Of a DNA stretch of 54,990 nucleotides, positions 8,245 through 15,815 are shown piece by piece (position 1 is the stretch's first letter; every line of letters begins with the position of its first letter). The stretch is taken from assembly GCA_949290085.1 (NCBI GenBank), contig CASEQH010000042.1:1-54990 (forward strand). The letters are read 5' to 3'. The stretch comes from an uncultured Bacillota bacterium. GTDB taxonomy: Bacteria > Bacillota_I > Bacilli_A > Erysipelotrichales > Erysipelotrichaceae. The translations under genes and the position numbers were made by a program. The notes beneath the pieces were generated by a model. The model saw only the letters and a list, made by a program, of their open reading frames with translations. It had not been told where the DNA came from and did no database searches.

Positions 8245-8496
8245 ATGTTAGAATTTCGCTATGATACTCAATTATTAATCGAGGGAAAAGGCCTTGATGA
8301 AGATGCGATAAGCGCATATTTTACTGAACATTTCAAGGGCGATTGTCTTTTGGCTGTCGGTGATGATGAACTTATTAAAATTCATTTTCATACCAATGAG
8401 CCATGGGATGTCTTGGCCTATTGCGCAACCTTAGGCGAGATTTATGATATTGTCGTCGAAGATATGGATAGACAATCTAGAGGTTTAAAAGGTTAA
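8245..8496 (+). CDS. Stand-alone domain resembling the FakA/DAK-like middle domain
   Basis: An 83-residue protein whose segment GDCLLAVGDDELIKIHFHTN (about 32-51) followed by a GEIYDIVVEDMDRQ-like end matches, from memory, the middle domain of fatty acid kinase FakA and DAK-like proteins, where it follows the DhaL kinase domain. No kinase domain is present here or next door, so catalysis by this protein alone is unlikely. It may bind a partner or ligand. Similar tiny proteins are often annotated 'kinase to dihydroxyacetone kinase'. It has a strong AGGAGG ribosome site and follows the aminopeptidase by 13 bases. Confidence 0.6.
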   Translation: MLEFRYDTQLLIEGKGLDEDAISAYFTEHFKGDCLLAVGDDELIKIHFHTNEPWDVLAYCATLGEIYDIVVEDMDRQSRGLKG

Positions 8497-8512
8497 GAAA
8501 TTCGCATTACTG

Positions 8513-8521
8513 TGTTATAAT
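8513..8521 (+). promoter_or_regulatory. Extended -10 promoter of the DUF2779 nuclease gene
   Basis: TGT-TATAAT at 8513-8521 is followed 7 bases later by a predicted start near 8528, and a short leader carries AAGAGG before ATG 8540. It separates this gene from the aminopeptidase operon. Confidence 0.5.
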
Positions 8522-8539
8522 CTAGTAAAGAGGCAGTAA

Positions 8540-9982
8540 ATGTACCATATTAGCGACATCAGAAAATTTATCCGTTGTCCTAGATATTATTATTTGAGTA
8601 AAGATAATCATGTAGATAACATCTCTTATATTAATAACGATGAAGATATAACTTTACTATTTGCTAAGAAGTTAGGTATAACTGATTACTATTTAGGAGT
8701 GAAAAATGATTCGCCATTACGAGTAAAAGACGAATTTAATAATTATGAATGGTTTATCAAAGCTCGTTTTGAAGCCAATGGTTTAAGAGTAAAGATACCT
8801 ATTATTCATCGTCTCAAAGATTCCATTGATGTCTATTTTACCTATTATGGACTATATCCCAAGGATAACGAATTAGATTTTTATCGATTAGATTTAGAAG
8901 TATTGAAATTAAATTCTTATCATATCAACAATATCTTTATTATTAGATTGAATGAAGATTATATCTATCAAGATGAAATTGATTATGAGAAACTATTTAT
9001 TATTGACCGATATTTATATTCTAAAAAGTCTAAGGCTTCATATCTTTTGAATGATTTACTAAAATATCGCTTTAACTTTAAAAGAGTTATAGAACAGATG
9101 GAGAGGTTTAGTTTAAAAGATTGTAAAGTTGTAAGAAAGAGAATGTGTAAGTCTGGAGAGATATGTCCTTTCTATCATATTTGTTACAGGGATGAGTCTT
9201 CTCTAGATGATGATAATATTTTGACCCTAGCTGCATGTAAGAATAAATACTTGATGTATAAGCGGGGAGTTCGTTCTTTGAAAGATGCTGATATCAATTT
9301 GATTGAAGGAAGTCAACTTCAATATGCCCAGATAATGGCTAGTCGCAATCATGGCTTATTCTATGATTTATATCCAATTAAAGCCTTTCTTAAAAACTTA
9401 GAGGCTAGGCCGATATCATTTATTGATTTTGAATGGGACCGCTACTTGATTCCTAAATATAATGGTTTAAAAGCCCTTGATGTCGTCTGTTTTGAATTCG
9501 CTCTTTATATCTTGGATGAAAAGGGTGAATTACATCATCAAACCTTTATTGGTAAAGGTGATTGTCGTAAGGAATTTATTGAAAAGCTTATCGCATACTT
9601 GCCTAAAAGTGGTCCTATTGTCGCTTATAATGCCTATGGGGCTGAAGTATTGCGCTTAAAGGAATTGGCTAGACAATTTCCAGAATATGTCGACAGTTTA
9701 AATGTGATTATTAGTCGTTTTGTCGATATATCTAAGCCATTTATCGATGGTCTAGTATATATGACTAAGATGCGAGGAGACTTTTCATTAAAAAGCCTTG
9801 TAAAAGCTATCTCTAATTATTCTTATGATAATATGGATATTCGTAATGGGATGGAAGCGGTTAACTATTTTCGCAATCTAAATGAATTTGATGAGCAGCA
9901 TCTTGAAGATTTAAAAAGATATTGTAGTTTAGATGCCTATGGACTATATCTTGTATATGACTGGCTATTAAAATTAGTTTAA
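8540..9982 (+). CDS. DUF2779 protein: Cas4-like N-terminal region fused to a DnaQ-like exonuclease domain
   Basis: A 480-residue protein of the DUF2779 group. The C-terminal part (about 290-480) looks like a DnaQ-type 3'-5' exonuclease: FIDFEW supplies the first D-x-E pair (near 293-299), AYNAYGAEVLRLKEL is a second motif, and YCSLDAYGLYLVYDW closes it. The N-terminal part begins with RKFIRCPRYYYL and later has CKSGEICPFYHIC (about 203-215). That cysteine spacing recalls the iron-sulfur cluster of Cas4/AddB-type PD-(D/E)XK nucleases, although a clear D/ExK active site is not obvious. No cas genes are nearby. Probably a housekeeping nuclease of unknown substrate. Confidence 0.75.
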   Translation: MYHISDIRKFIRCPRYYYLSKDNHVDNISYINNDEDITLLFAKKLGITDYYLGVKNDSPLRVKDEFNNYEWFIKARFEANGLRVKIPIIHRLKDSIDVYFTYYGLYPKDNELDFYRLDLEVLKLNSYHINNIFIIRLNEDYIYQDEIDYEKLFIIDRYLYSKKSKASYLLNDLLKYRFNFKRVIEQMERFSLKDCKVVRKRMCKSGEICPFYHICYRDESSLDDDNILTLAACKNKYLMYKRGVRSLKDADINLIEGSQLQYAQIMASRNHGLFYDLYPIKAFLKNLEARPISFIDFEWDRYLIPKYNGLKALDVVCFEFALYILDEKGELHHQTFIGKGDCRKEFIEKLIAYLPKSGPIVAYNAYGAEVLRLKELARQFPEYVDSLNVIISRFVDISKPFIDGLVYMTKMRGDFSLKSLVKAISNYSYDNMDIRNGMEAVNYFRNLNEFDEQHLEDLKRYCSLDAYGLYLVYDWLLKLV

Positions 9983-10025
9983 TAGTCTTAGATATTTTAT
10001 TCATAAAGAAGTAGGAGGAATATTT

Positions 10026-10553
10026 ATGAAGTTCACAATTTATGGAGACAATGTTGTTATCACGGAAGGGATGAGAGAAAAGATAGAAACTAAATTATCA
10101 TTCTTAAAGAAATATCTTTTAATTGATGATAATACTACTGCGAGAGTAGTAGCTAAAGTATATCCTAATACTCAAAAAGTAGAAATTACCATTCCAACTA
10201 AAATTGGTATCTTACGCGCTGAAGTTATGAACCCTGACTTCTACGCTGCCGTTGATTTGGCTATTGATAAATTAGAAGATCAGATTCGTCGCCAAAAGAC
10301 TCGCTTGTCAAGAAGACATAAGGATTCACTTGCAGAAAGTTTTCTCATGACGGAAGATGTAGAGTCTGATGACGATGTTCCAGTTAGGACTAAGACTATC
10401 GACGCGGAAGAGATGACTTTAGATGAAGCTATCATGCAGATGGAAATGCTTGGTCACTCGTTCTTCATTTATACTGATGCTGATTCAGAAAAGATAGCAG
10501 TAGTATATAAACGTCATGACGGAGCCTATGGTTTAATTGAAGTAGATCATTAA
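10026..10553 (+). CDS. hpf: Long-form ribosome hibernation promoting factor
   Basis: A 175-residue cytosolic factor that binds the 30S subunit and pairs ribosomes into 100S dimers in stationary phase or stress. The N-terminal S30AE domain (about 1-100) starts MKFTIYGDNVVITEGMREKI. A linker rich in acidic residues (105-125) leads to the C-terminal dimerisation domain (about 120-175, with LDEAIMQMEMLGHSFFIYTD). The length identifies the long form typical of Gram-positives. A strong AGGAGG ribosome site precedes the ATG. Confidence 0.93.
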   Translation: MKFTIYGDNVVITEGMREKIETKLSFLKKYLLIDDNTTARVVAKVYPNTQKVEITIPTKIGILRAEVMNPDFYAAVDLAIDKLEDQIRRQKTRLSRRHKDSLAESFLMTEDVESDDDVPVRTKTIDAEEMTLDEAIMQMEMLGHSFFIYTDADSEKIAVVYKRHDGAYGLIEVDH

Positions 10554-10569
10554 ATTATTTAGGATTCTT

Positions 10570-10631
10570 CCATTTGCCTTTGAACAATATAGTGAAGATT
10601 ATATTACCATCAGTAGAAAGGAGGCAAATGG
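10570..10631 (+). promoter_or_regulatory. Inverted repeat that can hide the ribosome site and start codon of the next gene
   Basis: CCATTTGCC (10570-10578) is perfectly complementary to GGCAAATGG (10623-10631), which contains the end of the Shine-Dalgarno AAAGGAGG (10617-10624) and the ATG at 10628. TTT at 10579-10581 can add three more pairs with AAA at 10617-10619 after a bulge. The intervening loop is about 44 bases. This arrangement could block initiation until ribosomes or a factor open it. Confidence 0.45.
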
Positions 10632-10933
10632 TGAAAGATAGAATACTAATAGAGATAATGGCTAGAAGTTATAGGCAGAATAAGATTTTCATCATTGAGT
10701 GTGAAATGTATTGCCGCCCCTATTGCGAAGAGGAATTATCGATGTCTCGTAAGATAGTTGAGCATATCGAGACAGTAGTTCGCTATATGAACGATAAAGA
10801 TCGTTTCATTATTCATCATGAAGTCATATTGGGCAAAACAGGTAAATGGTACCGAGATCATTTATCACAACCTAGCTATTATCGTCATAGGAAAGAGGCG
10901 TATAGAACGTTCTTACGCAATTTAGAAGCATAG
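10628..10933 (+). CDS. Small protein with helix-turn-helix-like C-terminus, unknown function
   Basis: A 101-residue protein. The start at ATG 10628 is preferred over TTG 10574 because AAAGGAGG sits just upstream. Nothing in it is catalytic. The C-terminal segment WYRDHLSQPSYYRHRKEAY (about 77-95) has the S-x-YYR-hRKxA pattern seen in sigma-region-4-like and ArpU/RinA-type helix-turn-helix proteins. It may belong to the small family annotated MG284/MPN403 in mollicutes; that is a recollection, not a search result. It sits between hpf and ptsI, with 15 bases to ptsI, suggesting cotranscription with enzyme I. Confidence 0.5.
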   Translation: MVKDRILIEIMARSYRQNKIFIIECEMYCRPYCEEELSMSRKIVEHIETVVRYMNDKDRFIIHHEVILGKTGKWYRDHLSQPSYYRHRKEAYRTFLRNLEA

Positions 10934-10948
10934 ATAAGGAGAAATTAA

Positions 10949-12652
10949 ATGTTAAAGGGTATTGCGGTTTCTGATGGTATTGTTATTGGCAAAGTTTTCA
11001 AGTTTGAACAGCCAAAAGTTGAGATTGTGCATCACGAATGTGATGTCGAAAAAGAGCTATTAAAGTTTGATAGCGCAAAAGAAAAGACAGTAAAGGACAT
11101 TGAAAAGATTAAGGAACATGCCAGTGCTAATCTGAGTCAAGAAGAACTTGCTATCTTTGATGGTCATATCATGATGGCTACTGACCCAGAGTATATGGAA
11201 CAGATTAAATCCATGATTAAAGAGGGAAGTAGTGCTGAAGAAGCTACTAAGACTGTTTCAGATATGATGGTCAAGATGTTCGAAGAGATGGACAATGAGT
11301 ATTTTAAAGAGCGCGCTGCGGATGTCAAAGATGTAGGTTATCGCTTAATCTGTAATATTCTCGGTCTAAATATTCCGGATTTAAGTTTGATTGAAGAAGA
11401 AGTTGTCATCGTCGCTGAAGACTTGGCTCCTTCGGACACAGCTCAACTAAATAAGAAATATGTATTAGGTTTTGTGACAGAAATTGGTGGTAAGACTTCA
11501 CATTCTGCCATCATGGCAAGAAGTTTAGAAATTCCTGCGATTGTTGGAATCAGTGATGTACTAAATAAGATTGAAAGTGATTCAACTATCATCATGGATG
11601 CCATCAAGGGTGAAGTCATTATAAATCCTAGTGCTGAAGAGGTAGAGAAATATACCAAACTCAAGAAAGAATATGAAGAAGAAAAAGAACTTCTAAAGAT
11701 ACTTGTTCATGAAAAGAGTGTGACGCTTGATGGACATGAAGTTGAGCTTGCATCTAATATTGGTACACCTAAGGATGTTGAGGGTGTGATTAAAAATGGT
11801 GCTGAAGGTTCTGGTTTATACCGTACTGAATTTTTATATCTGGATTCAACTGATGACTTCCCTAGTGAAGATGAACAATTTGAAGCTTATAAATATGTCT
11901 TAGAAAGTTTAAAAGGGCAAAAAGTTGTCGTTAGAACGCTAGATATTGGTGGCGATAAACGTTTGAATTACTTTGAGTTCCCACAAGAGATGAATCCATT
12001 CTTAGGATATCGTGCTATCCGAATGTGCTTGGATCGTAAAGATATCTTCCGCACACAAATTCGTGCTCTGCTTAGAGCTTCAATCTATGGTAAGTTATGT
12101 ATCATGTTCCCAATGATTGCGACTATCGAAGAATTCTTAGAAGCTAAGGCTCTGGTAATGGAAGAAAAAGATAAGCTTAGACAAGAAGGTCAAGAAGTAT
12201 CTGATGATATCCAAATCGGTATGATGATTGAGATTCCAGCTGCAGCTGTCATGGCTAGAGAATATGCAAAATATGCTGATTTCTTCTCAATTGGAACTAA
12301 TGACTTGATTCAGTATACAATGGCTGCTGACAGATTATCTAAGAATGTCTCATATCTATACCAACCACTTCATCCAGCTTTATTACGTCTCATTAAGATG
12401 ACTATCGATGGTGGACATGCCGAAGGTAGATGGGTAGGCATGTGCGGGGAGATGTGTAGTGACCCTGAGGTCATTCCAGTATTGCTTGGTTTGGGCTTAG
12501 ATGAATTCTCTATGAGTTCAAATGCTATCTTAAAAGCTAGAAAGACTGTCCGCTCGCTCAAACAGAGTGACATGGTTGAATTAGCCAATAAGGCCTTAAC
12601 TTTAGATAGCGAAGAAAAGGTTAAAGAACTGGTTAAAAATACCCTTAAATAA
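10949..12652 (+). CDS. ptsI: Phosphoenolpyruvate-protein phosphotransferase (PTS enzyme I)
   Basis: Cytosolic enzyme I of the sugar phosphotransferase system: it takes phosphate from PEP onto a histidine and passes it to HPr. The 567-residue protein has the HPr-binding helical region (about 20-145), the swivelling domain with active-site H185 in GGKTSHSAIMARS, and the PEP-binding barrel with RTEFLY, DIGGDK and the catalytic Cys in GMCGEM. ptsH is not adjacent, which is unusual for Bacilli. AAGGAG precedes the ATG. A 13-bp hairpin follows the stop. Confidence 0.95.
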   Translation: MLKGIAVSDGIVIGKVFKFEQPKVEIVHHECDVEKELLKFDSAKEKTVKDIEKIKEHASANLSQEELAIFDGHIMMATDPEYMEQIKSMIKEGSSAEEATKTVSDMMVKMFEEMDNEYFKERAADVKDVGYRLICNILGLNIPDLSLIEEEVVIVAEDLAPSDTAQLNKKYVLGFVTEIGGKTSHSAIMARSLEIPAIVGISDVLNKIESDSTIIMDAIKGEVIINPSAEEVEKYTKLKKEYEEEKELLKILVHEKSVTLDGHEVELASNIGTPKDVEGVIKNGAEGSGLYRTEFLYLDSTDDFPSEDEQFEAYKYVLESLKGQKVVVRTLDIGGDKRLNYFEFPQEMNPFLGYRAIRMCLDRKDIFRTQIRALLRASIYGKLCIMFPMIATIEEFLEAKALVMEEKDKLRQEGQEVSDDIQIGMMIEIPAAAVMAREYAKYADFFSIGTNDLIQYTMAADRLSKNVSYLYQPLHPALLRLIKMTIDGGHAEGRWVGMCGEMCSDPEVIPVLLGLGLDEFSMSSNAILKARKTVRSLKQSDMVELANKALTLDSEEKVKELVKNTLK

Positions 12653-12655
12653 TGT

Positions 12656-12685
12656 ATAATAGGAGTACGAAAGTGCTCCTATTAT
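12656..12685 (+). other. 13-bp hairpin with GAAA loop between ptsI and pssD
   Basis: ATAATAGGAG (12656-12665) pairs perfectly with CTCCTATTAT (12676-12685), and three inner pairs close a GAAA tetraloop. It ends one base before the pssD ATG. The 5' arm holds both a -10-like TATAAT (12655-12660) and the only Shine-Dalgarno-like AGGAG. No clean T-run follows, so it is a poor intrinsic terminator and could act as an attenuator or translational switch. Confidence 0.5.
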
Positions 12686-12686
12686 T

Positions 12687-13154
12687 ATGAAAAAATTATT
12701 ATTGATTTCTAGTGGCGGTGGCCACTTAAATGAGTTGTTACAACTCAAAAAAGTATATAAAAAATATGATTATCATCTCATAACTGAAAAGACGGATACG
12801 ACAAAATATCTTAAGCAAGAAGATTCTAATACATCCTATCTCTTATATGGTACCCAAGACCACCTTCTTCCATATCTAATCATCTTTCCTATCAATATCT
12901 TGATATCCTTATTTTATTTTCTTAAATATCGTCCAGATGTTGTTATCACAACTGGCACTCATACGGCTGTACCTATGTGTTATATCGCTCACTTTTTCCA
13001 CAAAAAAGTGATTTTTATTGAGACCTTTGCCAATTCAAAGTCACCGACTAAGGCTGGACAAATGGTATATAAGATAGCTGATTTATTTATTGTCCAATGG
13101 GAAGAGATGTTGAAATTTTATCCTAAGGCTCAATATTGGGGGTGGATATTCTAA
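12687..13154 (+). CDS. pssD: PssD/Cps14F-type glycosyltransferase subunit (Alg14 family)
   Basis: A 155-residue protein of the Alg14/PssD/Cps14F family: the membrane-anchoring half of a two-part UDP-sugar glycosyltransferase for polysaccharide or glycolipid assembly. LLISSGGGHLNELLQL at the N-terminus is the family motif. A hydrophobic segment lies at about 57-75, and VVITTGTHTAVPMCYIAHFF follows. It overlaps the pssE start by one base (TAATG). The pair stands alone here without a capsule cluster, so the acceptor is unclear. Confidence 0.85.
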   Translation: MKKLLLISSGGGHLNELLQLKKVYKKYDYHLITEKTDTTKYLKQEDSNTSYLLYGTQDHLLPYLIIFPINILISLFYFLKYRPDVVITTGTHTAVPMCYIAHFFHKKVIFIETFANSKSPTKAGQMVYKIADLFIVQWEEMLKFYPKAQYWGWIF

Positions 13155-13621
13155 TGATATTTGTGAGTTTAGGTACGCAAGATAAACCATTTTATCGCAT
13201 CTTGGAGAAATTAGAGAATTCTAGGGTAGATGAAGAGATTATCGTCCAAGCTGGTTTTACTAAATTTGAATCCAAGCGCATGAAAGTATATGAATATGTA
13301 GGTCCTGAAGATTTTAATCGCTATATAAGTGAAGCTTCTATCATCATTAGTCATGGGGGAGTGGGCACAATAATGAAAGCTTTAGACTTGAATAAAGTCG
13401 TTATTGCCTGCCCTCGTCTAGCTAAATATAAAGAACACCAAAACGACCACCAAAAACAGATAGTTGATAATTTTGCCTCGGCTGGCTACATCTTGAGTTT
13501 TAATGAAGATGATGATATCGATGAGATAATTGCAGAGGCTAGAAGTTTTAAACCTAAACATTTTAAGTCAAATCAGACTATTTTTTTGGATAAATTAGCT
13601 AATTATCTGGAAAGCATCTAA
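13154..13621 (+). CDS. pssE: PssE/Cps14G-type glycosyltransferase subunit (Alg13 family)
   Basis: A 155-residue catalytic partner of PssD, related to Alg13 and to the C-terminal half of GT28/MurG enzymes. The N-terminal MIFVSLGTQDKPFYR and the nucleotide-sugar binding motif SHGGVGTIMKAL (about 69-80) followed by PRLAKYKEHQNDHQ are typical. The start ATG 13154 overlaps the pssD stop and is preceded by GGGGGTGG at good spacing; an upstream in-frame TTG (13136) is less likely. Confidence 0.85.
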   Translation: MIFVSLGTQDKPFYRILEKLENSRVDEEIIVQAGFTKFESKRMKVYEYVGPEDFNRYISEASIIISHGGVGTIMKALDLNKVVIACPRLAKYKEHQNDHQKQIVDNFASAGYILSFNEDDDIDEIIAEARSFKPKHFKSNQTIFLDKLANYLESI

Positions 13622-13669
13622 ATTTTACTAATGTAATATGATATAATAATTGACTGTAAAGGAGATAAT

Positions 13670-14389
13670 ATGGGAAGAGCACATGAAGTTCGAGCTGCTG
13701 CAATGGCTAAGACAGCAGCCATGAAATCTAAGTTATATTCACGTTATGGAAAGGAATTATATATAGCCGCTAAAAGTGGAGTTCCTGATCCAGATACAAA
13801 CCTGGAACTAAGAAGAAAAATTAAAGAAGCTAAAGCTAATCAAGTTCCAGCTGATGTAATTAAAAGAGCGATTGAAAAAGCTAAAGGTGGAACAACCGAA
13901 AATTATGATTCATTGCGCTATGAAGGTTTTGGCCCAGGACAGGCTACTATTATTGTTGACTGTTTGACTAATAATTCAAATCGTACAGTTGCAGCGATGA
14001 ATTCTTGTTTCAACAAGGCTCATTGTAAGTTAGGCGTCAAAGGTAGTGTATCATTCAACTATGACAATTTAGGTGTATTGTCGTTTAAATATGATAATGA
14101 TGAAGCTATGTTAGAGACACTGATTGGTGCTGATGTCAATGTCAATGATATCGAAGTAGAAGATGGACAAATGGTTGTTTATGTAGAAGCATCAGATTTA
14201 CATAAAGCTCAAGAAGCTATTGAAGAAATGCTTCCTAATATCGAATTTGATGTCTGTGCAATTAAAATGTTACCTCATGAGTATGTCAAGATTGAAAATC
14301 CCGAGGATAAAGAATTATGGAATCGTCTGCTAACTCTGTTAGATGATTGCGAAGATGTACAAGAAGTCTTTCATAATGTAGAAGAATAA
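13670..14389 (+). CDS. yebC: YebC/PmpR family protein
   Basis: A 239-residue cytosolic protein of the YebC family, three alpha/beta domains, beginning MGRAHEVRAAAMAKTAAMKSKLYSRYGKEL (family N-terminus GRxxE...KxxxxSKxxxxx). Members are described as transcriptional regulators or, more recently, as factors easing translation of proline stretches. The extended -10 TGA-TATAAT (13639-13647) and AAAGGAG ribosome site (13657-13663) give it its own promoter, and a weak terminator follows. Confidence 0.93.
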   Translation: MGRAHEVRAAAMAKTAAMKSKLYSRYGKELYIAAKSGVPDPDTNLELRRKIKEAKANQVPADVIKRAIEKAKGGTTENYDSLRYEGFGPGQATIIVDCLTNNSNRTVAAMNSCFNKAHCKLGVKGSVSFNYDNLGVLSFKYDNDEAMLETLIGADVNVNDIEVEDGQMVVYVEASDLHKAQEAIEEMLPNIEFDVCAIKMLPHEYVKIENPEDKELWNRLLTLLDDCEDVQEVFHNVEE

Positions 14390-14390
14390 T

Positions 14391-14415
14391 CGGAGTTTAA
14401 ATACTCCGTTTATTT
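14391..14415 (+). terminator. Weak terminator after yebC
   Basis: CGGAGT (14391-14396) pairs with ACTCCG (14403-14408) around a 6-base AT loop, then TTTATTT. It lies two bases after the yebC stop. Confidence 0.55.
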
Positions 14416-14441
14416 AAAAAGGGAATATAGGAGAATAATAA

Positions 14442-15815
14442 ATGAAAAGATATGCATTTGATGAGATAGTATCACATTTAAAGAATACTGGTTATGTATA
14501 TCAGGGATCAGAAATTTACGGAGGCTTATCAAACTCTTGGGATTTCGGTATTCTTGGTTCATATTTAAAAAAGAATATTAAGGATTTATGGTGGCGTGAA
14601 TTTATTGAAAAAAATCCAAATAATGTAGGTATCGATTCTGCCATTTTGATGAATCCAAAGACTTGGGAAGCTACTGGACACCTAAAGGGTTTCAGTGATT
14701 CCATGGTCGATTGTAAAGAATGCAAGTCTAGATATCGTGCAGATCAATTGATAGAAGAGGCTACAGGCATCAGTGCTGATGGCAAGACGCCTGAAGAGAT
14801 GGATGAGATGATTGAAAATCATAATATCGTTTGTCCTAAGTGTGGTAAACATAATTTTACTAATGCCCGTCCATTCAATTTGATGTTTAAGACGTATATT
14901 GGGACTCTGGAAGATGCTAAGTCAGTTGTTTACTTAAGACCAGAAACATGTCAAGGCATCTTTGTAAATTTTAATAATGTACTAAGGACATCACGTAAAA
15001 AGATACCGTTTGGTATAGGACAGATTGGCAAGTCTTTTCGCAATGAGATTACACCAGGCAATTTTATCTTCCGTGTCAGAGAATTTGAACAGATGGAACT
15101 AGAATTCTTCTGTGAACCAGGAGAAGATTTAAAATGGTTTGAATATTGGGTTGATGCTTGTTACAACTTTATAAAGAGAATGGGTGTTAAGGAAGAGAAT
15201 TTGAGAGTACGTGCCCATGATCAAAAGGAATTGTCTTTCTATTCTAAGGCTACTAGTGATATAGAATATGCGTTCCCATTTACTGATTGGGGTGAAGTTT
15301 GGGGCATAGCTGATCGTACTGACTACGATTTAAAACGTCACTCTGAATATTCAAAAGTAAATTTAAACTATCGCGACCCTAATACTAATGAAGTTTATAC
15401 TCCATATTGTGTTGAACCTAGTGTCGGTGTTGAAAGATTATTCTTGATGATAGTCTGTGATGCCTATGATAAAGAGACTTTGGAAAATGGCGAAGAGCGT
15501 GTCGTAATGCATTTACATCCTGCTGTGGCCCCAGTTAAGGCTTGTATCTGCCCTTTGGTTAAGAAACTTACACCAAATGCCCGTGAGATATTCGATGATT
15601 TAATCAATGAATTCCATGTTGAATTTGATGAAGCTGGCACCGTAGGCAAAAGATATCGTCGTAATGATGCTATTGGTACGCCATATTGTATTACATATGA
15701 TTTTGATTCATTAGAAGATAATGCCGTAACTGTCAGAGATAGAGATACAATGGTTCAAGAGAGAGTTAAGATTGCTGATTTAAAGGATTATCTTAAAAAG
15801 AAGATTGAATTTTAA
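14442..15815 (+). CDS. glyS: Glycine--tRNA ligase (homodimeric type)
   Basis: Class II aminoacyl-tRNA synthetase charging tRNA-Gly, 457 residues, the single-chain dimeric form (often glyQS) rather than the two-subunit bacterial form. It opens with YAFDEIVSHLKNTGYVYQGSEIYGG. Zinc-type cysteines are in CKECKSR and CPKCGKHNF. Motif 2 is FRNEITPGNFIFRVREFEQME, and motif 3 is in VEPSVGVERLFL. The stop overlaps the dnaG start (TAATG), in the order glyS-dnaG-rpoD-trmK known from Bacilli. The ribosome site is TAGGAG. Confidence 0.95.
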   Translation: MKRYAFDEIVSHLKNTGYVYQGSEIYGGLSNSWDFGILGSYLKKNIKDLWWREFIEKNPNNVGIDSAILMNPKTWEATGHLKGFSDSMVDCKECKSRYRADQLIEEATGISADGKTPEEMDEMIENHNIVCPKCGKHNFTNARPFNLMFKTYIGTLEDAKSVVYLRPETCQGIFVNFNNVLRTSRKKIPFGIGQIGKSFRNEITPGNFIFRVREFEQMELEFFCEPGEDLKWFEYWVDACYNFIKRMGVKEENLRVRAHDQKELSFYSKATSDIEYAFPFTDWGEVWGIADRTDYDLKRHSEYSKVNLNYRDPNTNEVYTPYCVEPSVGVERLFLMIVCDAYDKETLENGEERVVMHLHPAVAPVKACICPLVKKLTPNAREIFDDLINEFHVEFDEAGTVGKRYRRNDAIGTPYCITYDFDSLEDNAVTVRDRDTMVQERVKIADLKDYLKKKIEF

